A stretch of 64,000 bases of DNA from Hygrocybe punicea (GCA_963556145.1 OY744469.1:124001-188000); one strand, 5' to 3'. Shown: positions 1 to 10,760, counted from the first letter of the stretch. Notes: generated from the letters alone by a model not told the origin. A program made the numbers and translations.

Positions 1-2512
1 GTGGCTGCTGGATTATGATAAAGAGGTGCTACCTGTTATTCTCATAAAAATCAGTAAGAGACCAGAAGGGAATTTTGATCCTTCAGATTGGAGTGGTTTT
101 GCTGAAGTTTGGGTTCATGACAGGCAAGTGGTGTTTCTTTCATTTCTTCCATTTCTTTCATGACTAACAAGAAATTTATCAGTATGGAGCTAGATATCCA
201 GACATTTGGCAATAGGATCTGGTTCCTCCCTCCACACAATCCAACACCACCACTTCTACTCCTCCTGGGGCACATCATTCTGCCCTCCCTATTACCTGAT
301 CATCTAAAAGATGTAAGCTTGAGCATTGGGATGGATGACGTGCAGGAAAGCTGTAAAGTGGCTTTATCAAGGATGGGCAAACAGCTCCTGAAGAGGAAAC
401 AGGGGGGAACTGATGGTGAGGGGGACCACAGGCAGAGATGGTATGTAATATGTATTAATGATATTTAGTTCACTGGTCACTTACAACAATAGCACCAGGT
501 ATTTTTAATTACCTTGTCAAGAGGGTCACTCTTGGGCACCAATAACACTTTTCCCTTGTTTTTTCTTGCTCCCTCATTATGCCATCTATTTGTGCTTTGG
601 CTTTGTGGGACCACATTCATGCCCACTTTAATCCCTTGAACAACAATGTTTATGCTGGTATTGTCCAGTTGTCTGGCATGGGCAAGTCCAGAACCATTGA
701 TGAGCTTTCGAAACAACATTTTGTCATACCTTTGAACCTTCAGGAAGCGACTTCTAGTGGTGCTTTGTTTTCTCACACCCCGAATTGACATCACTTCACC
801 TTATGCCAATTCTTATGCCAATTCTCAGGGTATCCTCCTGCAGACCATGTAGTTTGAAACTATCTAACTGGTGCCACTTCACAAGATGATGCCTATAATT
901 GCACGTGCACCTTTCTTGATGCCTTGTTCCAGCAGATGACTTCAGTGCTCCAACGCCTCAACTTGAAGAGTTATAGCCATGTGATGGTCAAATTCAGAGA
1001 GCTTATGAATGATGGCCAAAAGATGGCAGGGCATAATGACTTTAGGCAAATTTTCTATTCAGAAGTCATTCAGAAGGTGACTGAACTTCAGAGGAAACAA
1101 ATGTGTCATCTCTCATCCCCCCACCTAAACCTTTCTGCTGTGAGGCCAACCCTACTGCACCAACCATGTCATCTGAGCAGAATAATTCTGACTTGCTGGA
1201 TTACATTTCTCCCAACAGCAAAATGCTGACAGATTTCCTCCACACCAATTGTATAAAAGTCTTTTTGAATTCTTGACATCACTATCAGCCAGGAATCCAT
1301 TGCCAACTCCTAATTCATCCCAAAAAAGGAGAAAGAAAGTTAACAACAGTGGACAAATAATGGTCATTCTAGCTTTCGATGAAGCTCATACATTGACTGG
1401 TGACATCTGAATGGTGGTGGGGAATGGGCTGTGTTCAATGAATTGTGACATGCACCATGGGCCTTGTACAATCTTCCTCCCTTTTTCTTTTGACCACAGG
1501 TAAAATCTCCCAATTCACTTCTTCTATGGGAGAGGACCTCTCAGCGAGAGTGATCAATGGAGAATTGACTTTGATTCATCCTTTCATGGATCTGGGCTTC
1601 GATCTCCTTGCTACCATTATTGACCTGTGGAGAACATGGGATTTGGAGAAATTGACTGAAGACTCTTATATATCTCAGCTAGTCCAACCCTTGTTTGTGG
1701 CTTTTTCTGTTCAATCTCATTGCAGATTGCTAATGATCACTTGGCAGATTCATGTCCCAATATTGGGTGGGTGCAGACACTGTCAAGGAAGCGATTGTCT
1801 AGTATGCTGCAGCCAAACTCGTCAACACCATTGAAAAGTTCTCTGACCACCAACTGCTTGCATGTTTATCACAACACCTCCCTATTGAGTTCAACTCGAC
1901 CAATTATATTGTTCAAGCAAGTGAGAGGAAGCAGGTCAAGGGCCATATGCAAGTATGCCTCAAAATTGATTCAGCTTTCGAGACTATGACAACGACATCT
2001 TCTTCTGAACCACTGCTCTCCGAAGCCACCTACTTCATGATGCAGAAACCGAGTTTCAATGCAGTCAAGGCACTGAAGTCTGTGATGGAAAGATTCTCAA
2101 TATCTAAGGGTAAGGTGAGTTTTTGGCACTTCTGCTATTGACACTCACAATGATCAAACTGTTGGCCCACCGGAGGCACTTGGCCGACTGAAGAATGGGA
2201 AACGCTGGTTCCCCTTATCCAACTTCTTATATGGCCATCTTTTTTGGGTATGAGGGGCAGGTGTCCTATGCACAACCAACCAATCCGGGATTGATGCCAT
2301 CAATGTCTTCCTGTGAAATGATGCACAACTTGTCAGGGACAATGCAGGCCTCATTTACAAGCAGTTCAAGAATGACCCAAGATATACAGACAAACCTTGT
2401 CAGCTCCTCTTCAATCAAATGAATCCCTACAACCTTGGAACTCTCGAGGCCAGGAAACCTGCTATCCCACCAATCAAGATCGTCTTTAGCAGACCACTCC
2501 CCCAGTCTTGCT
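1..2512 (+). pseudogene. Decayed P-loop NTPase / nuclease-like gene (Crinkler-type architecture suspected), 5' end outside window
   Basis: A multi-exon plus-strand gene enters from the left edge. Coding-like pieces include a Walker A-type stretch (GMGKSRT, about 670-700), a Walker B-type stretch (ILAFDEAH, about 1363-1390), a helical region (924-1110), and a C-terminal part (about 2250-2500) ending in an I-K-I-V-F motif. In the C-terminal part an aspartate (GIDAINVF) is followed by a hydrophobic strand and a lysine (IYKQFKN), which could be a degenerate PD-(D/E)xK nuclease fold. Abundant agaricomycete proteins of unknown role share this NTPase-plus-nuclease layout, and related architectures occur in Crinkler-type effectors. 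That link is inference from motif order. The frame contains stops, for example TGA near 855, TAG near 217 and TGA near 2318, so this copy is probably dead. Intron boundaries are only approximate. Confidence 0.45.
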
Positions 2513-2554
2513 TTGCTTGGCATTTCTGCCATGGCCCTTGCCCTTGCCATTGCT

Positions 2555-2645
2555 GTCATTGTTGTTGTTGTTTTAGTTGTTGTTGTTTTCATTGTGGCTG
2601 TTTGCATTTGCATTTGTGTTGGTGTTTCCTGGGTCAAGCTATAGT
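2555..2645. repeat. GTT-rich low-complexity tract
   Basis: An irregular run of GTT/GTTGTT with TTTG interruptions follows the end of the NTPase-like gene. It creates artificial Val/Cys-rich open frames on both strands. No gene is inferred from it. Confidence 0.7.
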
Positions 2646-2700
2646 TGTACCTGTAGATTTCATAAGTAATGATGTAAAAGAAAAAAACACTTACCTTTAG

Positions 2701-2727
2701 CAGAGACCAGCTTCGAACTGGTCTCTG
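2701..2727. other. Perfect 10-bp stem-loop
   Basis: CAGAGACCAG (2701-2710) and CTGGTCTCTG (2718-2727) are exact reverse complements around a 7-nt CTTCGAA loop. The arm resembles a tRNA T-arm, but the loop register is off by one and no A box or acceptor stem was seen. A terminator, an element end or a tRNA-derived relic are all possible. Confidence 0.6.
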
Positions 2728-2784
2728 CCTTGTCATTTAATGCATCACGTGCAAGTTAAACACAATGCGTGACTTGTGTGACCT

Positions 2785-3660
2785 ACAGTCACGAGTTACC
2801 CATCATGGGTACAGGTACAGCGTCGGGTCACAAAAGTGTGACCCAGACCCGGACCCAAGGCAAAACCCATGGATTTACCTGTACCCATGATATTCACCCA
2901 CCCCTGGTCACCAGGTGAGTCTGTATATATAATTGATTCATTTGCCACTCACTGGCAATTCCCCCAGCCCAGGACCACCTTTAACAGATATGGCCACACA
3001 TCCAATGATGCAGCCTCTGCCTATAGACAGGCATGGCCCACGTGTTCGACAACACCACCTCTATCTGCCCACCAATGCACCCAACTGCACCATACCAGAC
3101 AAGAGTGTGCTGTGCACCTGAAGATGCTGTAGTAGTTGCGCCTGGTCAGTCACGTGATCAGGTTCCCATGGTTTGACCTAGTTAGTAGCCTTCCAGATGT
3201 ACTAGTCAGTCCATCCATCTTATCCAGTCGACTTCCTCTCGAGTCCTGCGCGAGCCCCCAGAGTGGTACCTCGGTACCACTCCAACGCCCCAGCCTGAAG
3301 ATGCCCCTAAGCCCATTCCACTTTGCAAATACATGGTGCCATGTTAGTTGAGGTGTATCTGGTGTCGCAAGGTCACCAGGCCAGGCCAGAGCATGCCTGA
3401 AGACATCCCAGCCTGAAGATGCCCTCAAGCCCATTCCACCTTGCAAATACATGGCGATGTGTCAATTGATGCATGTCCAGTGTCACAAGGTCAAATAGGT
3501 GATATGGGCCAGAAAACAGTAGAGACCCATGGGTCCTCGGTAACCCAAGGGTTGGAACATATACACCCATGACAAAACCCATGCCCCAAGGGCAGGTACA
3601 GGTTTTTGACAGGTACAGGTATGGGTACCCTCAAAAACCTGAGGGTTACCCATGAAGTTC
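2785..3660. repeat. Probable non-autonomous element with subterminal inverted motifs and an internal 118-bp duplication
   Basis: Both ends carry the same motifs in opposite order: a GGGTACAGGTACAG-type sequence near 2804, and ACAGGTACAGGTATGGGTAC plus GGGTTACCCATGAAG near 3611-3656. Inside, a unit starting CAGCCTGAAGATGCCC occurs at 3291 and again at 3409, an offset of 118 bp, with scattered CpG/TpG-type differences. No convincing gene lies here. Clean terminal repeats and a target duplication could not be fixed, so the element class is unknown. Confidence 0.4.
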
Positions 3661-3679
3661 ACTAATTGTCTTTGCCCTG

Positions 3680-3958
3680 GCAGCGACGAAAGCTTGTCTC
3701 AAAGTTTTGCAAAATGAACCCTGAAAGTCATACAATGCCCCTGTCTATGAAATCTGGTATGCTGGCCTTTGTCCTGATATCCTGGGTCTGATTGAGTAAG
3801 AACAGGTTGGTGAGTGGGATGCTTTGCTTCAGGCTTCATATGGCTGGAAAGAGATATACAAAGGTATCCCAGCCATTGCAAAAAATCTGTGAATGTCTGC
3901 TGCCCCTGGTGCTGCACTCAAGAAGGCCCACTATGACCACTGGGCTGACAGGACATAG
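3680..3958 (+). pseudogene. Unidentified gene fragment
   Basis: One forward frame reads as compositionally normal protein (stretches such as YEIWYAGLCPDILGLIE and WDALLQASYGWKEIYKG) but is broken by stop codons (TGA, TAA, TGA). It has no start codon, no promoter and no neighbouring exon, so it looks like a relic of a protein-coding gene. The family was not recognised. It lies just outside the repeat ending near 3660 and could be captured or stranded DNA. Confidence 0.35.
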
Positions 3959-4565
3959 TGACTCATGTTCTGAATATGTGCTGTCAGAATCTTACAGCTG
4001 TTGCATAATGGATTGAACACCCGAATTTTTTGTTTTTGTTTGTTCAACCAAATAATTGCCATTTTCAGTGGGTGGGCAGAGCTTAGATACTGAAAGCAGC
4101 AATAAATGTAATAAAAGCACTGTTCTGCTGCCTGGATTTGGTTGGAGATGGAGGGAAAAAGTATCTAGTTTACAATATTGTGTATGTGAGAAGACAATAG
4201 ATGAAATTTGAGCTGTTAGCTATCCCATGGTATAAAATCAATAACTAAGCAATTATACCTCAGATTGACATGGTTGTAGTGAGAATTATTGAGTTTAGTT
4301 AAGGCTAAAATGAAGGATATGAGGAACTATTTACAAGTGAGAAGAAAGGTCCAAAGTAAAGGATAAGATAACAACCTCAGTCAGTGGGTATATGAACAAC
4401 TGAGGTGTCAACTATGCTAGGCTAGATATAAATCCTCTTGAGGGATAGGAGGATTGCTATGAAAACAGGAGGTATGTCAAGTGAGGGTTCACTGGAAAAA
4501 CTCCAGGGAGTGCACATCCCAAACAGTTCATAATAGGTCGGCAAGCATCCCCAGGGCATTCTCGG
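3959..4565. other. Intergenic, no gene seen
   Basis: AT-rich sequence with short direct motifs and no sustained coding frame, RNA gene or terminal repeat that I could recognise. The last ~60 bp next to the rRNA fragment could be transcribed-spacer relic, but this was not established. Confidence 0.5.
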
Positions 4566-4910
4566 TAATAATCCTTCCACAGGTTCACCACAGAAACCTT
4601 GTTATGACTTTTACTTCCTCTAAATGACCAAGTTTGATCAGCTTCTCAGCGATGGGGTGCTGTTTCCAGATCCCCAAAGCCAATCCAGACACCTCACTAA
4701 GCTATTCAATCAGTAGTAGCGATGGGCAGTGTACAAAGGGCAGGGATGTAATCAACATGAGCTGATGACTTGCGCTTACTAGGAATGGCTCATTGAAGAG
4801 CAATAATTGCAATGCTCTATCCCCAGCACAACAGAGTTTCACAAGATTACCCAGACCTTCTGGCCAAGGTATTGAAAACTCACTGGCTCTGGCAGTGTAG
4901 CATGCATTGT
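4566..4910 (-). pseudogene. Degenerate 3' end of 18S small-subunit rRNA
   Basis: On the minus strand this reads as the last ~340 nt of eukaryotic 18S rRNA. It runs from the region around the conserved GCTACACTG, through the GTAATCTTGTGAAACTCTGT and GAGCATTGCAATTATTGCTC stretches, to a degraded AAGGTTTCTGTGG...GGAAGGATTATTA terminus. Compared with the conserved sequence known for the gene, most changes fall at CpG (for example TTACGAC has become TTATGAC, and AACGCGAGC has become AACATGAGC). The GTGTGTACA of the decoding region has lost bases. No 5.8S or 28S sequence was found beside it, so this is an isolated, non-functional fragment outside the rDNA array. Confidence 0.85.
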
Positions 4911-5844
4911 CATGACCCCAAATGGTTTTGGGTGTAATTTCATGGGTTTACCTTTGGACCACGGACTTAAATATTCAAGTGCAAGAATACAGATGCACAC
5001 CTACACTCATTAGTACCCATTATATGCATTTCCACATTATGCATGCTGGTGAACAGACATAAATAGCAAATATGCTTACTTGCCATATCAATTGTTATAG
5101 CTTCACTAGCAATGCCCAGACCTAACCATTTATGTATAGTGCACAGAGACACATTCCCCACTCATCAGTATTTATTACATATTTCTCTGCATTATGCATG
5201 CAAGGAGACAAGCGCAACTAGTATACTTACCTATATTAGCAGTAGTGGATTGATTACAAATCTTGTTTACTTGTATTGATCAAAAGCGGCTCAGCTAGAT
5301 AATGGGAAATGATTAGATAAGACGGGCATGCAAGTAACTCTGGATGGAATGGAGTTAGTTGGAGGACCGGAGGTGTGAACTCTTGAAGTAGTTTAACTAC
5401 TTCCTTAAGTCATACTGAGTAGGCACAAAGCAGACAGAGCGGAGTTAGTCCAGAGGTTCAGACTAAAGATGGAGACTAATAGTGAGCTCAAGACGAAGCC
5501 TTAAGTTTGAGGATGAAGGGTACTCGAGTTGATTTTCAGAATGGAGTTGCAGGACATTGTAGTTCTAACTTATATACTTGGTAAACTAATTGTTATGGCC
5601 TTAGTAACATAGAGATAATAAGTACTCTGGGAGGGGAACCAGAGTTTGGAGAAGGATAAAAGGAATAAAAGTTTGCTACGTATGGTGACAAGTAAGGAAC
5701 AGATAGGAGTCTGAAGAAACAGAGATGAAGAGGAATAGAGTATAATGAGGAAAGGAACAATAATGTATGTGAGAGGATAAGATAAGATAAAGGGGTGGAA
5801 AAGTCTGGAGCAGAGTTCATCAGAATCTGTTGGAGTTGCATGGA
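4911..5844. other. Intergenic, no gene seen
   Basis: Unique-looking AT-rich DNA with short purine-rich stretches near 5640-5820. Open frames here are short and pyrimidine-driven. Nothing could be assigned. Confidence 0.5.
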
Positions 5845-6246
5845 TGTTACGGATCACTTCTGCAGCGGGCTCCGTCAACAATCAACTTAACTGGGAGGCG
5901 GTTTCCAGAGGAGAGAAGAGCAGTTTTCATGGTTGCTTACAGCTAAGACAACACTGCTAAGAGGGGGGGTCAAGGTCTAATGTCATTGCGAGCTGTGGGG
6001 GTTACCCAAAACAAGATGAGTCTGCCCCAAGAACCAGCCTAAACGTAAGGAAAAGAAAGAAGAAAAAGTCCGAACCAACTACATGAACAGTAGATATAGT
6101 GACTGGTCTTGAGGGGAGGTAATTAGAAATCAACCATGAAGCTATAACATGTCCAACTACACCATGTGTTCACAATGAGGTGCACATGAGGCGTCCTCAT
6201 GTTGATGTTCTCACAATCCAACTGGAGGCCTGGGTGTCATTGAGGG
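5845..6246 (+). repeat. LTR fragment, same family as the solo LTR at 19149 (402 bp shared)
   Basis: Starts with TGTTACGGATC and matches the first ~400 bp of the LTR at 19149-20815 almost throughout, including the purine run around 5950-5970 and the CCAACTGGAGGCC block near 6217. Similarity stops near 6246, after which this copy continues into a GGGGGGCATGTAACG sequence absent from the other. Most differences are TpG or CpA here against CpG in the 19149 copy, so this is the older or more mutated copy. It is either truncated or internally deleted. Confidence 0.75.
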
Positions 6247-6369
6247 GGGCATGTAACGTATGCCATGTTGTACAAACAGGTACAACATTATAACAAACAC
6301 GGTAATGAGTTCTGTTGAAAAGTAGTAACAACAGGTTGTCACTCACCTTGACGGTTTGCCTACACCCTC

Positions 6370-7320
6370 CACCTTGGCTAGTCCACCATTGGTGTGGATG
6401 GTTCCCCCAAACCTTGGAATCCGACAGGGTGCATAGGAACCATCTACTTGATTCTTTCCAACTCACTCCATTGCCATCACTTGCCAGTGATCTCTCTCCA
6501 TCTGAGCCATCAAGACAGTTCTGAGTGAAGTAAATGCTATGCAAAACTTAGAGGGATCCTTTGATCAACAACACCAGCAGCATCGTTAAGCTTGCCGAGC
6601 AATGGCATGGTTTTCTGGTACCTTAGCATCACCAATGGTATAATGGTATGCTGAGACCATCTCACCATGGTATGGACAAACCATTTTATACCTGGTGGTT
6701 GTCTCTGAATGTGGGGAACTTAGAGGAGTCGCTAATGGTCTCTGGGTACCGTCTCTGGCAGGGACAGTTCACAGGAACTCTAATGTGATGGTGCACACAA
6801 ACTCTCTTATGTCTGACAGTTGTATCTGACTGTGGAGAACTTGCAGGAGCTGCCGACAGTCTCTGAGTACCATCGGTCAGTGTGGATGGTTCGCAGAAAC
6901 CGTAATTAACCGTCCTATGGTATGTACAAACCCTCCTATGTCTGATGGTTGTATCTGACCGTAATGAACTCACATGAGTTGCCAACGGTCTCTGGGTACC
7001 ATCGTTGGCATGGATGGTTTACAGGAACTGTAACTAACAATCATATGGTATGTACAAACCCTCCTATGTCTGGTGGTTGTATCTGACCGTAGTGAACTCA
7101 TAGGAGGTGCCGATGGTCTCTGGGTACCATTGTCAGTAGGGATGGTTCACAGGAACCATAATTATCTGTCCTATGGTATGTACAAACCGTCTTTTGTCTG
7201 ATGGTTGTATCTGACCATAGTGAACTCACAGGAGGTGCTGATGGTCTCTGGGTACCATCATCGGCATGGATGGTTTACAGGAATTGTAACTAACAATCCT
7301 ATGGTACGTACAAACTCTCC
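6370..7320. repeat. Satellite array, ~128-bp unit (left part)
   Basis: Diverged tandem copies share the landmarks TGGTATGTACAAACC, TGGTTGTATCTGACC and TCTCTGGGTACCATC. The TGTATCTGAC landmark recurs near 6826, 6949, 7077 and 7205, giving a period of about 123-128 bp. Copies at the left edge are more diverged. The array resumes at 10494 after an inserted transposon, so both parts form one array. No coding role is apparent. Confidence 0.8.
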
Positions 7321-7476
7321 TAGTGTTTATTTCTTGGTTGCTGTAATGGTCTTTTGTCATTAGAATTAGAATTTTGCTTGTTTACAGCCCTTTGCGTATA
7401 TCTTGAGACTAGCCAAAAATTTTGTAAACAAACCAAAACTTTAACTTAGTCAAATTTTAACGCTGTTCCCTTTCTC

Positions 7477-8489
7477 ATGTATCATCATATTAGTCACGAC
7501 GTCAAGCTCGCGGTCATACGGCTCTGGGAGCGTGGCCTCCTTGAACTCCCCAACATCCTTGACTGTTGCGGGATCTCTCGTGCAACGTTCTATCGAATTC
7601 TCCGGCTCTGGCGCCAAACTGGCGATGTTGTTCCCGTCACACATGGTATACGTGGTCGCCCTCACAGCCTTGACTGCAACGACGTGGAATACCTCTGCTG
7701 GCTTGTTGACGAAAACCCTGATTTCTTTCTGGATGAGTTCCTCCACCTCCTCGCGACCAATCGATTCATTTCTGTTCATTACACCACAGTCCACACCCAA
7801 CTCCTTCACACCGGTGTGAGTCGGAAACGCCTGCGACGCATTGCTGCGGAACGAAACAATGATCGCCGAGCAGAATTCGTCGCACGTATGGCCCAGTACC
7901 AACCTCACAAACTCGGGTTCATCGACGAAGTCTCGAAGGATGAGCGAAGCATTGGGAGACACTTTGGGCGGTCCAGGCGTGGTACCCGGGCAGCAAAGGC
8001 TCAGCCCTTTGTTCGTGGGCGTCGAACTTCAACTGTTGCATGTCTTACCCTTGATGGGATGGTCTCTGGAACGTCTGTGGAAGGTTCGTTGACGACGGAG
8101 TTGTTTCTGGCCTGGCTCAAGAACAGTGTGGTATGTTTCTTCTGTTCTTTCTGGTATCTAGCTCTAACTTGTTCTAGTTTCCACTATGTACTGCCTACCC
8201 TGGCCCTCTCAGTGTTATTGTGTTAGATAATGTGAAGATACACCATGGCGGTGAGATCCTCGCCCTCGCTGACCGTTACGGCATTCGTGTCGAGTACCTT
8301 CCGCCGTACTCACCGGATCTCAACCCCATCGAGGAATCGTTTTTGAAGATCAAACACTTTCTCAGGCGGCACCATGATTATTATGCAGCGATGGCGGGGG
8401 ACGGGATTCTGTATGATATGTTAGAAATCTTGGATATCATCACTAGCGAGGATGCAGAGGGATATTTTGCGCATGTGGGGTACTTCTAA
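7477..8489 (+). CDS. IS630-like DDE transposase (DDE_3 superfamily endonuclease)
   Basis: Two exons, 7477-8130 and 8178-8489, joined across a 47-nt GT-AG intron give 321 residues. The N-terminal ~115 residues carry helix-turn-helix folds typical of the superfamily. The catalytic triad is Asp150 (GFIDE), Asp235 (VLDN) and Glu270 (SPDLNPIE), with 34 residues between the last two (DD34E). The YLPPYSPDLNPIEESF block is the usual IS630/mariner signature. The ATG begins just inside the left terminal repeat. By family knowledge the enzyme binds the terminal repeats and cuts and pastes the element into TA sites, matching the observed TA duplication. The frame is uninterrupted. Confidence 0.92.
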
Positions 8490-8658
8490 CGTTGTCCATC
8501 TTTCCATTCTAACATGTAGCAACTTTGTATGTACCTTGTATCCGATTTGGCAGGCCAATTGAAACGAGTGTGGGGGTATATTTTTGCTACTGAGACGGAC
8601 AATTTTTACTACTGAGACGGACAACGAGGGACTAGCTATGAGTGATGAAATAAAAAGA

Positions 8659-10005
8659 CTATGCCGGAACCGACCAGCGTTCGATGGCAACGCGCAAACC
8701 CGCAATCTCACCAAGAAGAAAACCCATCTCCTTCAGTTCGTCCACTGTGATGAAACGGAGCATGTCGGCGTCTGTGTAGAAGTTCTTCTCGAACTTGTCG
8801 AGGGTCTCCTTGCGAACTTTGTATTGCGCACAGAATGCGGCCATGGTCATATCTCCACCAGGAAGGCGGTTGGGTTGTAAAAGGGTTGGGCAACGCAGGT
8901 CGTACCCAACAGCGGGATTGGGAACTTTGGGGGCTTGGATGCGTGGTTGCGGCTCTTCGTAAGGGGGTGCCGAAATGGCAGCTCCGAGATCTACAAGGGC
9001 AGGTGCCGCTTCTTGCGCCGGTGGATGAAATATGTCGAGAACTTCCTTTCCGATGGTAAAATTGAACACGGGGGCTGCAGGTGCGACAGCCACTGCAGCT
9101 GCTTTGTTGTTCTGCGCATCGAGGCGACGTTGTAAGACTGGGGAGAGTTGGGTGCGTTGGTCGTCGAAGAGGCGATGGTTGGGGGGCATTTCCAATGTCG
9201 CTGAGTCGTCGTTCTTTAGCTAGAGATACAAATGTTAGTACAGTAGTAATGGCCATATGTGAAGACTTACCAGAGCCGAGGCCCAGCAGTCGAACTGTTG
9301 ATGGCTAAGCGGGACATGTGTACCATTGTCCTTGACAAAGCAGTGCGTTCCGTAGCACGTTGCTGTTTTCCCGACGCAGACCCAGCGCTCTTGTAGTGCA
9401 CGGATATTTGTCGTCTTCTGCACATTGCCTGGAAGGATGGCAGGATCCTTCTTCTTGGACTTGGGGGCCACAGTATCGTCCTGGTTCTCTTTATCATCAT
9501 TGTCAAGGAGGGTCACAACATGGAGCTGAACTAGGCAAGATTTGCGTGAGGAATCGATGAGAACGGCGTAATCGGCAGCGTTGGTGAGAGGGAAACCGGG
9601 TTTTCCAATGACTCGGGGGACCGTGAATAGAATTTGGTAGTCAGTGAATGTAGTATTGTCAAGCTTGAGGAGGTGCCAAAATTTGATGAGGAGCTCGGCT
9701 TTGACATTGTCCCAAGGTTCGTTGGGAGGGAGGTGAAGGGAGATGGTCTTGGGCTGCCGCTTGGCAACAGGCTTCTTCATTTCGGATGCGGTGAATGCTG
9801 AGATAGAGTAGTTGATGGTTGTGGGGACCGGGTTTGTGGGCACAGTTTTGGTGCCTCTGCGACGTTTTGAAGTGGTTGGGACTGTCTCAGTGGGTGACTC
9901 GGAGCCAGAGGTGTTAGCATCGGTGCGACTGGGACTGAAACGGCGGTTGGTTTCACTGCTGATGATGCTAGGTTGGCGATTGCGCCGTTTTCTAGCAGGA
10001 GACAT
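8659..10005 (-). CDS. Transposon accessory protein with C-terminal SAM-like domain
   Basis: Exons 10005-9271 and 9219-8659 join across a 51-nt GTAAGT...TAG intron to give about 431 residues. The start ATG lies just inside the right terminal repeat, mirroring the transposase. The N-terminus is basic and Ser/Thr-rich (nuclear localisation likely), followed by a globular region about residues 85-175 and a Lys-rich linker. The last ~60 residues are helical, with LRFITVDELKEMGF followed by LGEIAGLRVAIERW, which resembles a sterile alpha motif used for oligomerisation. The precise role is unknown; I infer DNA binding or a regulatory partner of the transposase. Similar partner ORFs may exist in related fungal elements but were not checked. 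Confidence 0.75.
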
Positions 10006-10103
10006 GTGTGAGAAAGGGAACAGCGTTAAAATTTGACTAAGTTAAAGTTTTGGTTTGTTTACAAAATTTTTGGCTAGTCTCAAGATATACGCAAAGGGCT
10101 GTA

Positions 10104-10422
10104 AAGGTGAAATTTGAGATTTTTGCACTGAATTGTTTTTTGTGGACTGTTATGAAAGTGCCAATAAGGGGGAGCAATTGTGTCTTGCATATTTTAATGC
10201 CTCTGGTTCATATAAATTTAAATAATCCACCAACAAATTCAAAAAGTGTACAAACTCCGTGTTTTTCACCATTTGTATACTTTTTGCATTTGTTGGTAGA
10301 TTCCTTCAATTTATATAAACCAGAGGCAATGAAATGTGCAAGACACAATTGCCCACCCTTATTGGCACTATCATAACAGTCCACAAAAAAAAATTCAGTG
10401 CAAAAATCTCAAATTTCACCTT
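10104..10422. mobile_element. Mariner-type MITE (foldback) inside the right TIR of the IS630-like element
   Basis: A 319-bp nearly complete palindrome whose ends are AAGGTGAAATTTGAG and its reverse complement, flanked by TA at 10102-10103 and 10423-10424. Removing it and one TA restores the terminal repeat sequence GGGCTGTAAGCAAGC, which matches the left repeat. Arms of ~155 bp surround a short centre near 10262. It carries no gene and was presumably moved by a Tc1/mariner transposase. Confidence 0.88.
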
Positions 10423-10493
10423 TAAGCAAGCAAAATTCCGATTCTAATGAAAAAAGACTGTTACAGCAACCAGGACCGGACCTTTAACCACTA

Positions 10494-10760
10494 AATTCTC
10501 CTGTGTCTGGACCAGACACAGTCTGGTGGTTGTATCTGACCATAATGCACTCACAGGAGTTGCTGATGGTCCCTGGGTACCATCCTGAGCAGGAATGATT
10601 CATACGAACTGTAACAGATGGCGCCATGGTATGTAAAAACCTCTTATACTAGACACTTGTATCTGATCATGAAGAACTCACAGGTGTTGCTGACTGTCTC
10701 CAAGTACCAACCTCAGGAGGGACTGTTCAAAACTTTTACTCACAGGTCGTCACAGTCTAC
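10494..10760. repeat. Satellite array, ~128-bp unit (right part)
   Basis: Continues the array of 6370-7320, with TGGTTGTATCTGACC near 10519, CTCTGGGTACC-like blocks near 10572 and a further, more diverged unit to about 10760. It is separated from the left part only by the transposon insertion. Confidence 0.75.

Larger units (their letters stand above)
7323..10491. mobile_element. IS630/Tc1-mariner-superfamily DNA transposon with two convergent genes
   Basis: A 3.17-kb element lies between duplicated TA dinucleotides (7321-7322 and 10492-10493) inside a satellite array. It has long terminal inverted repeats: left 7323 to about 7476, matched by about 10006-10103 plus 10425-10491. The TTGGTTGCTGTAA block and the TTTAACGCTGTTCCC block are shared. 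A MITE at 10104-10422 interrupts the right repeat. The left gene encodes a DD34E transposase. The right gene, on the opposite strand, encodes an accessory protein with a SAM-like C-terminus. The two genes converge with 169 bp between their stop codons. Both reading frames appear intact, so the element may be, or recently was, autonomous. Confidence 0.85.

Noticed and set aside
2701..2727. tRNA gene or SINE head
   Set aside because: Only a T-arm-like hairpin; no A box, anticodon arm or acceptor stem, and the loop register is wrong.
2266..2736. 156-codon minus-strand frame rich in Thr and Met
   Set aside because: Antisense of the NTPase-like gene 3' end and the GTT tract.
5570..5881. Leu/Ser/Tyr-rich ~100-codon minus-strand frames
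   Set aside because: Pyrimidine-rich composition, two overlapping frames, no domain or signal beyond composition.
10050..10376. 108-codon plus-strand frame
   Set aside because: Lies across the MITE palindrome; no homology or splice support.
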